Program-made: the position numbers and the translations under genes | In this document: in pieces, positions 7,470-14,505 of the stretch | How the letters are laid out: each line of letters opens with the position of its first letter | Numbering within the stretch: position 1 is the stretch's first letter | Source: an uncultured archaeon | Lineage (GTDB): Archaea; Nanobdellota; Nanobdellia; Pacearchaeales; GW2011-AR1 | NCBI GenBank assembly: GCA_903831045.1 | Contig: CAIKWG010000001.1 | Coordinates: 1 to 32,669 of the forward strand | Reading direction: 5' to 3' | Length of the DNA: 32,669 nt | The notes under the pieces: model-generated | Told to the model about the DNA's origin: nothing | The model's input: the letters and a program-made list of their open reading frames with translations, nothing else | Databases searched by the model: none

Positions 7470-7762
7470 AGCAAGTCGGATAGTTGACTTCGGGGTCCTG
7501 GCATTAAATTGTCAAGAAATAGTTTAATATGATTTCTGGATTCTGAGGAAGGTCCGCACATCACTGGGAAACCAGTCCAATTGGAGTCACCGGGGAAATC
7601 TCGGGTGTCGTGAGGCATAGCTCTGATATAGAGACGAGCGTATTAAGTTACGATGGAACGAACATCTTGACTGATGCAAGGCTTTGAGCCGCGTAGTTGA
7701 ATGTCAACATCTTCAGTTCGAATACGATGAAGAACAGAATGTGGCCTATTTCTGACTTGCTC
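7470..7762 (+). ncRNA. rnpB: RNase P RNA
   Basis: Catalytic RNA that removes 5' leaders from pre-tRNAs, about 293 nt. The universal core is visible: CTGAGGAAGGTCCGC (GAGGAAGGTCC at 7545-7555) and the partner ACAGAATGTGGCCTA (7734-7748), the two strands of helix P4 with the hallmark ACAGAA...GGC. The ends pair as helix P1: AGCAAGTC (7470-7477) with GACTTGCT (7754-7761). It is markedly more GC-rich than the flanks, lies between a TATA box and an eight-T terminator, and contains no credible coding frame. The consensus GAGGAAAGUCC shows one A-to-G change at 7551 here. Ends were set by helix P1 and could be off by a few bases. Confidence 0.93.
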
Positions 7763-7770
7763 TTTTTTTT
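7763..7770 (+). terminator. Oligo-T terminator of RNase P RNA
   Basis: Eight consecutive T begin two bases after helix P1 closes, as expected for archaeal intrinsic termination. Confidence 0.6.
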
Positions 7771-7827
7771 CTAAACATTTAAAAAACTAATTCTCATCTA
7801 ATTTTTGTCTCCTTATTAATACACTCT

Positions 7828-7899
7828 GGGGGTGTAGCTCAGGGGGAGAGCACATGACTGAAGATCATGGTGTCGGGGGTTCGAGTCCCCCCACCCCCA
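7828..7899 (+). tRNA. tRNA-Phe (anticodon GAA)
   Basis: 72-nt cloverleaf without encoded CCA. Acceptor stem GGGGGTG (7828-7834) pairs with CACCCCC (7892-7898), followed by discriminator A. The D arm is GCTC/GAGC with a short G-rich loop. The anticodon stem is CATGA/TCATG with loop CTGAAGA, giving anticodon GAA at 7860-7862. The variable loop is GTGTC, and the T arm is GGGGG-TTCGAGT-CCCCC. No intron is present. A TATA-like element (atttaaaaa, 7777-7785) could serve as its promoter with a 20-nt 5' leader, to be removed by the RNase P whose RNA is encoded just upstream. Confidence 0.96.
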
Positions 7900-7980
7900 T
7901 TTATATTTCTTTGTTAAATTGAATACTTTTGAATTTACTCGTAATATTTATAAATAACAATTATCTGATACATATATAAA

Positions 7981-8256
7981 ATGGCAAGAAAAGAGAGGAG
8001 AACAAACGGAGAGAAATTAGGAGTTTCAGGACTTACTTTAGCAATTTCTGCATTTTTCGTTGCTGTATTCACTCCCGTTGCAAGTCTTTTTATGCTAATT
8101 GTTTCATTAATTTTTTCAATAATTCAACAAAGAAATAATCCAAATAAATTAGGAAAGGCTGCATTGATACTTTCAATAATTGGTTTAGTTTTGGTTATTG
8201 CATTTATTGTTGTAATGCTTATATTAATAAGTAAAGGAGCAAGTATAGTACAATGA
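7981..8256 (+). CDS. Small two- or three-helix membrane protein, DUF4190-like
   Basis: 91 residues: a very basic, polar N-terminus (MARKERRTNGEK), then hydrophobic segments at about 14-48 (probably two closely spaced helices) and 57-84, separated by QQRNNPNKLGKAA. The Gly/Ser-spaced pattern and the short basic loop resemble DUF4190 membrane proteins, whose function is not known. Its stop overlaps the start of the next gene (ATGA), so the two are translationally coupled and may act together at the membrane. TATA-like elements lie at 7947-7955 and, less likely, directly before the ATG. Confidence 0.7.
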   Translation: MARKERRTNGEKLGVSGLTLAISAFFVAVFTPVASLFMLIVSLIFSIIQQRNNPNKLGKAALILSIIGLVLVIAFIVVMLILISKGASIVQ

Positions 8257-8816
8257 AAACATCAAATAAAAAAGCTGCAATGGAAATGAGTGTAGGAACC
8301 ATTGTTACAATTGTATTATTAATGAGCGTGTTAGTTTTAGGTCTAGTTCTAACGCAAACAATTTTTAAGAGTGCTAAAAATGCAGTTGATATGACTGATA
8401 AAGCATTACTAAAAGAAATTAATAAGATTTATGGAGAAGAAACAGCACTAGGAATTTATCCCACAACTAGAATATTAGAATTAAAGCAAGGTGCAACTGC
8501 TGAAGTTGGAGTTGTAATTAAGAATTTACTTGATAGTAATCAACCAGGAGCACGTACTTTTGTATATTCTCTTTCTGTTGATGAAACAAATGGGGGAGAT
8601 TGCCCTGGAAATCCAATGGATTTTATAAAAATAGGAGCAACAGGAACTAAGATTCTTGGACCTGGTGATTCAGCTGTTGGAAGAGTTAGATTTAATATTC
8701 CTTCATCAGCTCCATTTTGTACTGCTAGATATGATGTAAGAGTAGATGTTATGAATGGTGAGACTCCAGAATTTTATACTTCAGATTCATTTGATATAGA
8801 TATTATTGCAAAATAA
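8253..8816 (+). CDS. Pilin-like, N-terminally anchored surface protein
   Basis: 187 residues with a short leader MKTSNKKAAMEMS followed by one hydrophobic helix (VGTIVTIVLLMSVLVLGLVL) and a soluble domain. That arrangement resembles class III (type IV pilin-like) signal peptides, which are cut just before the helix. Whether prepilin peptidase cleaves at KKAA/MEM is unproven. The outer domain appears beta-rich and includes a Pro/Gly-rich segment with two cysteines (GGDCPGNP and APFCTARY) that could form a disulphide. Proteins with a similar AMEMSVGTIVTIVLL start are, to my recollection, frequent in Woesearchaeota-type genomes. It overlaps the upstream small membrane protein by 4 nt. Confidence 0.7.
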   Translation: MKTSNKKAAMEMSVGTIVTIVLLMSVLVLGLVLTQTIFKSAKNAVDMTDKALLKEINKIYGEETALGIYPTTRILELKQGATAEVGVVIKNLLDSNQPGARTFVYSLSVDETNGGDCPGNPMDFIKIGATGTKILGPGDSAVGRVRFNIPSSAPFCTARYDVRVDVMNGETPEFYTSDSFDIDIIAK

Positions 8817-8858
8817 AGAAACCCTTAATCTTTTAAATTCCGTTCTACTGAAACTATT

Positions 8859-10226
8859 ATGGTATTGAAATTATATAATACACTATCTAGAAAAAAAGAA
8901 ATATTCAAACCAATTAAAGCGGGTGAAGTTGGAATTTATTCCTGTGGGCCAACGGTATACTGGAAACAGCACATTGGAAACCTCAAGGCTTATCTTTTCT
9001 CAGATTTGTTGAGGAGAACACTTGAATTTAATGGATATAAAACAAAGCAGGTAATTAACATAACTGATGTTGGGCATTTAACTTCCGATGCAGATGAGGG
9101 AGAAGATAAAATGGAAAAAGCCGCTGCCAAGGAAGGTAAGACTGCCAAAGAAGTTGCAGATTTTTATCTTAAACTATTTTTAGAGGATTTAGAAAAGCTA
9201 AATATCTCCGAACCAGATATCTGGTGTAGAGCAACAGAGCACATAAAAGAGCAAATAGCTCTAATCAAAAAATTAGAAGAAAAAGGTTTCACCTATAAAA
9301 CCAGCGATGGGATATACTTTGATACTTCCAAATTCAAGAATTATTCTAAACTTGCAAAACTTAATATTGAAGGTTTAGAAGCAGGAAAAAGAATTGATTT
9401 AAAAGAAAAGAAAAACAAAACAGATTTTGCACTTTGGAAATTTTCAGATAAACCCGGAGTTAGACAACAGGAATGGAATTCTCCTTGGGGTCTTGGATTT
9501 CCAGGATGGCATCTGGAATGTTCTGCAATGTCTATGAAGTATCTTGGAGAAACAATTGATATTCATACAGGTGGAATTGATCATATTCCCATTCACCATA
9601 CAAATGAAATAGCCCAAAGTGAATGTGCAACTGGAAAAAAATTTGTGAATTACTGGCTGCATGAGAATTTTTTAACCTTTAAGGGAGAGAAAGTTTCTAA
9701 GTCCAAGGGAGGATTGTTCACTCTGAAAGAACTTGAAGAACAAGGTTTTGATCCTCTAATCTACAGATATTTTATTCTTACGGGAAGTTACAGAAAGGCT
9801 CTGGACTTTTCTCTTGATATTTTAAAAACTGCGCAGATTTCCTATCAAAGATTAAAGAATATAGTCTCTGATATTGAGGATGACAAAACAATTAATAAAA
9901 AATATCTTGAAGAATTCAGAAAAGAAATCAATGATGATCTCAATACTCCCAATGCCCTTCAAGTATTATGGGGATTGGTAAGAGACACCAAGGCAAAAGG
10001 AAAATATCAAACCATTAAAGAAATGGATAGAGTTCTTGGACTTAAACTTCTAGAAAAGGAAAAATTAGACATTCCCAAAGAAATTAAGGGGCTTCTTAAA
10101 AAGAGAGATGAAGCAAGAAAGAACAAAGATTGGGCTTCTTCTGATAAAATTAGAGACGAAATAAGAAGATTAGGTTTTGAAATTCTAGACAGCGCGGAAG
10201 GTTCAAAATTAAAAAAGTTAAATTAA
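8859..10226 (+). CDS. cysS: Cysteinyl-tRNA synthetase
   Basis: 455-residue class I synthetase that charges tRNA-Cys. The N-terminal Rossmann domain has the Zn ligand in YSCGPTVYWKQHIGN, which also holds the HIGH-type motif HIGN. Further Zn ligands appear in GWHLECSAMS and IPIHHTNEIAQSE, and the KMSKS loop is KVSKSKGG. The C-terminal part is helical and ends with the usual short basic domain (RDEIRRLGFEILDSAEGSKLKKLN, here shown in part of its length). Size is normal. The ATG lies 28 nt after a TATA-like element (ttttaaatt, 8831-8839). Confidence 0.96.
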   Translation: MVLKLYNTLSRKKEIFKPIKAGEVGIYSCGPTVYWKQHIGNLKAYLFSDLLRRTLEFNGYKTKQVINITDVGHLTSDADEGEDKMEKAAAKEGKTAKEVADFYLKLFLEDLEKLNISEPDIWCRATEHIKEQIALIKKLEEKGFTYKTSDGIYFDTSKFKNYSKLAKLNIEGLEAGKRIDLKEKKNKTDFALWKFSDKPGVRQQEWNSPWGLGFPGWHLECSAMSMKYLGETIDIHTGGIDHIPIHHTNEIAQSECATGKKFVNYWLHENFLTFKGEKVSKSKGGLFTLKELEEQGFDPLIYRYFILTGSYRKALDFSLDILKTAQISYQRLKNIVSDIEDDKTINKKYLEEFRKEINDDLNTPNALQVLWGLVRDTKAKGKYQTIKEMDRVLGLKLLEKEKLDIPKEIKGLLKKRDEARKNKDWASSDKIRDEIRRLGFEILDSAEGSKLKKLN

Positions 10227-10306
10227 AAATTTTTGGGATTATTTTTCCCGACGACAATTTTTAGAAATATTTTTTTATTTTCAAATTTTCTTGAAAAAAT
10301 AAAAAG

Positions 10307-10316
10307 TATTATAAAC
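10307..10316 (+). promoter_or_regulatory. TATA box of the Lys-rich micropeptide unit
   Basis: TATTATAAAC, predicted to start transcription near 10336 and so to give an approximately 22-nt leader containing the Shine-Dalgarno at 10344-10355. Confidence 0.5.
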
Positions 10317-10343
10317 TTCAACAACCTAAAAAGAATAATTAAA

Positions 10344-10355
10344 GGGAGGTGGTCT
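10344..10355 (+). promoter_or_regulatory. Extreme Shine-Dalgarno of the micropeptide
   Basis: GGGAGGTGGTCT can pair over 12 of 12 positions, counting G-U wobbles, with the usual archaeal 16S 3' end (5'-GGAUCACCUCCU). It ends 3 nt before the ATG at 10359; its core GGAGGTG ends 8 nt before it. Confidence 0.65.
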
Positions 10356-10416
10356 CTGATGGCTGCAAAGAAAAAGAAAGTTGTTAAAAAGAAAAAAAAA
10401 TAAGTGAGTGAGACCA
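10350..10416 (+). repeat. Inverted repeat flanking the micropeptide ORF
   Basis: TGGTCTC (10350-10356) is complementary to GAGACCA (10410-10416). In RNA this 7-bp stem would enclose the whole ORF and cover the 3' half of its Shine-Dalgarno. Chance pairing is possible. Confidence 0.4.
10359..10403 (+). CDS. 14-aa Lys-rich micropeptide
   Basis: The ORF encodes MAAKKKKVVKKKKK, nine lysines in fourteen residues. Support comes from its own TATA box (10307-10316), an unusually long Shine-Dalgarno immediately upstream, and a T-rich tract after it. A peptide this basic would bind nucleic acid or ribosomes. The length is below what gene finders report, and a coding role is not proven: the transcript could instead be a small RNA whose main feature is complementarity to 16S rRNA. 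It is independent of the RuBisCO gene, which has its own TATA box. Confidence 0.5.
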   Translation: MAAKKKKVVKKKKK

Positions 10417-10428
10417 ACTCTACTTAAT

Positions 10429-10453
10429 TTTATCTTTTATTTTTATTTTTTTT
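10429..10453 (+). terminator. T-rich terminator after the micropeptide unit
   Basis: A run of T-rich blocks, finishing with eight Ts, lies between the micropeptide and the RuBisCO promoter; it would end the approximately 110-nt transcript. Confidence 0.4.
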
Positions 10454-10461
10454 AAGTTAAA

Positions 10462-10500
10462 TTTATAAAAACATTCTACTTCTCTTATGTCTAAGAGAGG
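10462..10500 (+). promoter_or_regulatory. RuBisCO promoter and Shine-Dalgarno
   Basis: TTTATAAAA (10462-10470) is the TATA box; transcription is expected near 10488-10492. AAGAGAGG at 10493-10500 acts as a Shine-Dalgarno 6 nt before the ATG at 10507. RuBisCO is thus one of the few genes here with a short leader. Confidence 0.55.
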
Positions 10501-10506
10501 CGCAAT

Positions 10507-11781
10507 ATGACAAAAATTCATTACGATAGTTTTATCAATCTAAAGTATAAACCATCTTCTACAGACCTAATTTGTCAGTTTAAGATAACTCCTTCGAAGG
10601 GCTATGATCTTCGTGAAGTCTGTTCAATCACTGCTGGAGAAAGCTCCGTTGGAACCTGGACAGATATTTCTACCGTAAATAAAAAAACTCAACAAAGAAT
10701 AACCCCCAAAGTTTATTATATAGACGAAAAAAACAAGAGATGCAGAATTGCCTATCCTCTAGAATTATTTGAATTGGGAAATCTTTCTGAAATTCTTTCT
10801 TCCATTGGAGGGAATATCTACGGTATGAAGTGCGTATCTGGTTTACTATGGGAAGATATTAAGATTCCTAAAAAAATGTTAGATTCATTTAGGGGCCCGC
10901 AGTTGGGAATTCCTGGAATTAGAAAATATCTAAAAGTTTACAATAGACCTCTTGTTGGAACAATTGTTAAGCCCAAGGTAGGTCTGAGCCCAAAGGAACA
11001 TGCCCTTGTTGCATATAATTCTTGGATTGGAGGATGTGATGTGGTGAAAGATGATGAAAACCTAACCTCCCAGCCGTTTAATAATTTCTATGACCGTATT
11101 GAAGAAACAGTCAGGCTAATGAAAAAAGCAGAGAAAGAAACAGGAGAGAAAAAAATATATCTCGCAAATTGTACTGCTCCAGTTGATGAGATGGTTAAAA
11201 GAATAAAGTGGGTTGAAAAATGCGGGGGCAATTGTGTGATGCTCGATATTCTAACTCTAGGTTGGTCTGCACTTCAGAAGGCAAGGGAAACAACTAAGCT
11301 TCCAATTCATGCTCACAGAGCCGGACATGCAATGTATGATAGATTACCCAATCATGGAATGAGCATGGAAGTTATTGCTCAATTGGCTAGAATGGTAGGA
11401 GTTGATACTCTTCACATTGGAACAGCCTATGGTAAAATGACTGGAAGCAAAGATGAAGTTCTACATATTGAAGATGAGATTGAACATCAAGCAACAAAAC
11501 AAACAAAGGAGAATCTTAGTCAAAAGTGGTATAATGTTAAACCCGTTTTTGCAGTAGCTTCTGGAGGAGTACATCCAGGGATGGTAGCTAAGATAATTGA
11601 ATTCATGGGGAATGATGTTATAATCCAAGCTGGAGGAGGAATTCACGGGCATCCAGATGGAACCATTGCAGGAGCAAAAGCTATGCGTCAGGCTGTTGAG
11701 GCTTCAGTGAAAAATCTTTCTCCAAAAGATTACGCAAAAACTCACACTGAACTAAGAAAGGCCTTGGAAAAGTGGAGTTAA
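10507..11781 (+). CDS. rbcL: RuBisCO large subunit, archaeal form III type
   Basis: 424-residue RuBisCO. Catalytic residues (spinach number in brackets) are all present: E45 (E60), T50/W51, N103 (N123), K155 and K157 in KPKVGLS (K175, K177), the carbamylated Lys K181 with D183/E184 in KDDEN (K201, D203, E204), H270/R271 in HAHRAGH (H294, R295), H303 (H327), loop 6 K310 (K334), S352 (S379), and G376/G377. It should therefore carboxylate ribulose 1,5-bisphosphate. In archaea this enzyme usually works with AMP phosphorylase and ribose-1,5-bisphosphate isomerase in nucleotide salvage; neither is in this window. Loop 6 reads KMTG instead of the common K(L/M)EG. No small subunit gene is nearby. The Nudix gene follows with 2 nt spacing. 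Confidence 0.95.
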   Translation: MTKIHYDSFINLKYKPSSTDLICQFKITPSKGYDLREVCSITAGESSVGTWTDISTVNKKTQQRITPKVYYIDEKNKRCRIAYPLELFELGNLSEILSSIGGNIYGMKCVSGLLWEDIKIPKKMLDSFRGPQLGIPGIRKYLKVYNRPLVGTIVKPKVGLSPKEHALVAYNSWIGGCDVVKDDENLTSQPFNNFYDRIEETVRLMKKAEKETGEKKIYLANCTAPVDEMVKRIKWVEKCGGNCVMLDILTLGWSALQKARETTKLPIHAHRAGHAMYDRLPNHGMSMEVIAQLARMVGVDTLHIGTAYGKMTGSKDEVLHIEDEIEHQATKQTKENLSQKWYNVKPVFAVASGGVHPGMVAKIIEFMGNDVIIQAGGGIHGHPDGTIAGAKAMRQAVEASVKNLSPKDYAKTHTELRKALEKWS

Positions 11782-11783
11782 GA

Positions 11784-12227
11784 ATGAGCACAAAATATAG
11801 AAAAGGAATTTTTATAGCAGTATATACATTAGATAAAAATAATTCTCCATTATATCTTATTTTAAAAAGAAAACTTCATTGGTCGGGGTATGAATTTCCA
11901 AAGGGTGGAAGAAAATTTCTAGAATCAAAAATTCATGCTGTTAAAAGAGAACTATTGGAAGAAACAGGATTGGTTCCGATTAGTATTCATAACCATAGAA
12001 TTCATGGAAAATATAAGTACAAAAAGGAACTTGCAGACAGAGAAGGAATTATTGGTCAAACCTACACACTCTATTCTGTTCAAGTTAAGCAGGGCAAGGT
12101 TAGGCTAGACGAAAAAGAACATTTGTCTTCTGAATGGCTTACATTTGAAAGAGCTCATTACAAATTAACCAATCAAAATCAAAAAGATTGTCTAAAAATG
12201 GTAAATGTTTGGATAAAAAATAAATAA
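11784..12227 (+). CDS. Nudix hydrolase
   Basis: 147-residue Nudix protein with a full Nudix box, G-x5-E-x7-REUxEExGU: it begins GGRKFLE and ends RELLEETGL, around residues 34-57. Such enzymes split nucleoside diphosphates linked to another group, for example diadenosine polyphosphates or ADP-ribose; the short form and the EFPKGG motif before the box are reminiscent of Ap4A-type members. A GTG at 11772 is in frame inside RuBisCO, but the ATG at 11784 is preferred because GGAG at 11774-11777 lies 6 nt upstream and the protein then begins MSTKYRKGIF at the first strand. Two nucleotides separate it from the RuBisCO stop, implying coupled translation and a possible link to AMP supply. DUF475 follows 2 nt later. 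Confidence 0.9.
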   Translation: MSTKYRKGIFIAVYTLDKNNSPLYLILKRKLHWSGYEFPKGGRKFLESKIHAVKRELLEETGLVPISIHNHRIHGKYKYKKELADREGIIGQTYTLYSVQVKQGKVRLDEKEHLSSEWLTFERAHYKLTNQNQKDCLKMVNVWIKNK

Positions 12228-12229
12228 AA

Positions 12230-13192
12230 ATGATACTTTCAATTATTCTTATACTTCTAGGATTGATTGTATTTGAAATTATTTGCAGCGTTGATAATGC
12301 AATAATCAATGCTCATGTTCTAAAAACCATGTCTCCAAAATATAGAAGAATTTTTTTATTCTGGGGGATATTATTTGCAGTATTTGTTGTTAGAGGGTTA
12401 CTTCCTTTTGTTATTGTTTGGATTGCAAATCCTGGAATTGGTTTTCACCAACTTTTGCAAGTGGCCTTTTCACAAAGTCCCGAGGTTGCCCAATATGCTC
12501 AGGCTTCAAAATCAATACTTCTAATTGGGGGAGGAGTTTATCTCGTTTTAATTTTTCTATCCTGGCTGTTTATGGAAGAAAAGAAATATGCTTTCTTGGT
12601 TGAGAGATTCATACATAAACAATCAATGTGGTTCTATGCAGTGTCCTCAATTTTCATAACTCTAACAATATTTGCATGCGTAAAGCTAAATCCAACACTT
12701 GCACTTTCAGCCACCATTGGAGCCACGGCTTTCTTTATCACGGATGGATTTAAAAAAAATTCAGAGGAAAAAGAAAAACAATTATTAGGGTCAAAAATTG
12801 GAGCCTGGAGTAAAATACTTTATCTAGAAGTTTTAGACATGTCATTTTCTATAGACGGAGTAATAGGAGCATTTGCATTTACTACATCTGTTCTGTTAAT
12901 TATTATTGGAAATGGAATTGGAGCATTTGTAGTAAGAGATTTAACTGTAAAGGGAATTGACAAGATTGCTAAATATGCTTATCTTAAAAATGGAGCTATG
13001 TACTCCATAGGTTGTCTAGGATTGATAATGATGTTTGAAAGTTTTGGCCATGAAATTCCTTTTTGGTTTGCTCCTCTCAACATGTTTGTACTTATAGGAA
13101 TTTTCTTATTTTTATCAATTAGAGAAATTAAACAAGGTGAAGCAGAAGGTAAAATTAGTAAGAAATCTTTGGGGTTAAAAAAAGCTAAATAA
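12230..13192 (+). CDS. TerC-like membrane protein (DUF475)
   Basis: 320-residue polytopic membrane protein with about eight hydrophobic segments. Two acidic, repeat-related motifs are diagnostic of the TerC/DUF475 group: FEIICSVDNAIINAHVL near the N-terminus and EVLDMSFSIDGVIGAFAFT at about 204, plus GNGIGAFVVRDLTVKGID. The Asp residues within membrane helices suggest metal ion binding or export, as proposed for TerC relatives (tellurite and manganese). It begins 2 nt after the Nudix gene, so it is probably cotranscribed with RuBisCO and Nudix. Its stop abuts the stop of the convergent phosphoribosyltransferase-like gene with no gap. A functional tie to RuBisCO cannot be shown. Confidence 0.85.
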   Translation: MILSIILILLGLIVFEIICSVDNAIINAHVLKTMSPKYRRIFLFWGILFAVFVVRGLLPFVIVWIANPGIGFHQLLQVAFSQSPEVAQYAQASKSILLIGGGVYLVLIFLSWLFMEEKKYAFLVERFIHKQSMWFYAVSSIFITLTIFACVKLNPTLALSATIGATAFFITDGFKKNSEEKEKQLLGSKIGAWSKILYLEVLDMSFSIDGVIGAFAFTTSVLLIIIGNGIGAFVVRDLTVKGIDKIAKYAYLKNGAMYSIGCLGLIMMFESFGHEIPFWFAPLNMFVLIGIFLFLSIREIKQGEAEGKISKKSLGLKKAK

Positions 13193-14065
13193 TTATTTTC
13201 TAATTCTTATCTGACTAAATGTTAATCCTAATATTCCAAGAACAATGAAAACTGTTCCGATGATATTTGACGATGAAACACTTCCAATTATATTTCCAGT
13301 CATACCATTATAACCAAATATAAATCCTCCAAGAAGTGCCATAATTGAGGCAACTTGAACTGCTTTTTCTAATTTTCCTGTTTTAACTTTTTCAAGTTCT
13401 GGATATTCTCTAGTTAGATAATCCGATACCTCTTTTGAAAGAGATATTCTTCTGCCTATAAATTGCCTGTAAACCTTTTTAGATTTTACTCGCATGGATT
13501 TTTGAAGATTGTCTTTTTTATTTTTACGTTTTGACCATTGAAAATAGGAATATTTGTCTTCTATTCCAGTTTCAGAAGAATCCCTTCTTCCCATTCCAAG
13601 AGTATCTGCATAAATTAAATGATTTAAATGAGCATCTTTTTCTACATTCAATGAAGCAAAATGAACGGTCGGTTTATGTTCCACTTCTGAAAGATAGTTC
13701 TTCATAATTTTTGCCATCCCTCTCATAGTGTCTCCTCCACAAACATACTCGTCCAAAACAAGAATATTTTTGTAATTGCCAACTTTTGACGGGTTAAATT
13801 TTTTCTTCATATTTCTAGCAATTTTTTCAAAATCTTCTTCTGTTGCTTTATAATAATCGCAACCACTGTAATTGAAAAATCGGATATCTGGAAGTTCATT
13901 ATTTTTTAATTTAGATAATCTTTTCAGGATGTAAGTCAAAGGTCTTACGGATTTATCCAATCCAATCACAAGAGTATCCTTGTCCCATAAACCTGCTTTA
14001 TTAAGTTTTTTTAATAATCTATCCGAATCTTTTACAAATTGTTCATCTGAATTTAAATAAACCAT
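13193..14065 (-). CDS. Phosphoribosyltransferase-like domain with C-terminal membrane anchor
   Basis: 290 residues. The core resembles type I phosphoribosyltransferases: a strand and loop TLVIGLDKSVRPLTYIL (31-47) and the PRPP-loop candidate ILVLDEYVCGGDTM (101-114), where two consecutive acids would normally bind the ribose; here it is DE then CGGDT. Residues about 185-225 are basic (KRKNKKDNLQKSMRVKSKK). Two hydrophobic helices follow, near 236-253 and 267-286, ending in RIRK. An enzyme domain anchored this way would sit on the inner face of the membrane. The base or substrate is unknown. It diverges from the NFACT-R gene and seems to share its TATA box. Confidence 0.7.
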   Translation of the reverse strand: MVYLNSDEQFVKDSDRLLKKLNKAGLWDKDTLVIGLDKSVRPLTYILKRLSKLKNNELPDIRFFNYSGCDYYKATEEDFEKIARNMKKKFNPSKVGNYKNILVLDEYVCGGDTMRGMAKIMKNYLSEVEHKPTVHFASLNVEKDAHLNHLIYADTLGMGRRDSSETGIEDKYSYFQWSKRKNKKDNLQKSMRVKSKKVYRQFIGRRISLSKEVSDYLTREYPELEKVKTGKLEKAVQVASIMALLGGFIFGYNGMTGNIIGSVSSSNIIGTVFIVLGILGLTFSQIRIRK

Positions 14066-14085
14066 TTATCTTCTAACTCAAATAA

Positions 14086-14095
14086 CTTTAAAATC
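14086..14095. promoter_or_regulatory. Single symmetric TATA box between divergent genes
   Basis: CTTTAAAATC has a self-complementary TTTAAA core centred at 14089.5. The plus-strand start codon (14116) lies 26.5 nt from the centre and the minus-strand start codon (14065) lies 24.5 nt away. Both genes would be leaderless from one box; no other TATA-like element lies at a suitable distance in the 50-bp gap. Confidence 0.5.
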
Positions 14096-14115
14096 TTTAT
14101 CTTCCTTAATTTATT

Positions 14116-14505
14116 ATGTCAACAAAATATAGAACTCTTAAAACCTCATCAGGAATAATCTTCTTTCTTGGAAGAGATGAAACTAGCAATGATATTCTTA
14201 TGAAAGAATTTGAAGGAAAGCCAAACACAATTCTCCATACAGTGGCACCTGGAAGTCCATTCTGTGTAATGGAATCTCTTGATTTTTTAAAAAAAGATCT
14301 TAAGGAAGCAGCAATTGTTTGTGCTTCAAAAAGTCAAGATTGGAGGAACAATCACAAAGCAGTTGTTCTTCATGTTTTTACAGGTCAACAGGTTGCAAAG
14401 CCAAAAGGAGCTAAACCAGGTCTTTGGATGATTAAATCAAGACCAAAAGAAATCAAAACAACTAAAAAGGACATTGAAGAGTATATTATGAATAAAAATG
14501 ATTAG
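14116..14505 (+). CDS. Stand-alone NFACT-R (DUF814) RNA-binding domain
   Basis: 129 residues that correspond to the RNA-binding NFACT-R domain alone, without the NFACT-N, helix-hairpin-helix and coiled-coil parts found in NEMF/RqcH. Diagnostic stretch: FFLGRDETSNDILMKEFEG (GRD.TSND.L replaces the usual GR...NN..L) followed by HTVAPGSPFCVM, the equivalent of W.H....GSH. C-terminal KPGLWMIKSRPKEIKTTKKD fits the family end. In full-length homologues this domain recognises RNA on the 60S/50S subunit during ribosome quality control. It overlaps the CRM-domain gene by 8 nt, so the two are one translational unit. Confidence 0.8.
   Translation: MSTKYRTLKTSSGIIFFLGRDETSNDILMKEFEGKPNTILHTVAPGSPFCVMESLDFLKKDLKEAAIVCASKSQDWRNNHKAVVLHVFTGQQVAKPKGAKPGLWMIKSRPKEIKTTKKDIEEYIMNKND

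Noticed and set aside
7376-7618. 80-codon minus-strand ORF across the RNase P RNA
   Set aside because: It runs through the conserved P4 and helical regions of RNase P RNA and has no protein-like composition or promoter.
10223-10417. Minus-strand 64-codon ORF rich in Phe
   Set aside because: It is the complement of the Lys-rich micropeptide and AT-rich gap, with no signal of coding.
10487-10510. Seven-codon upstream ORF (MSKRGAI) whose TGA overlaps the RuBisCO ATG
   Set aside because: The predicted transcription start (about 10488-10492) lies at or after its ATG, so the mRNA probably does not contain it, and AAGAGAGG serves as the RuBisCO Shine-Dalgarno instead.
11772-11783. GTG start for the Nudix gene inside RuBisCO
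   Set aside because: The ATG at 11784 has GGAG at a proper distance and yields the normal family start.
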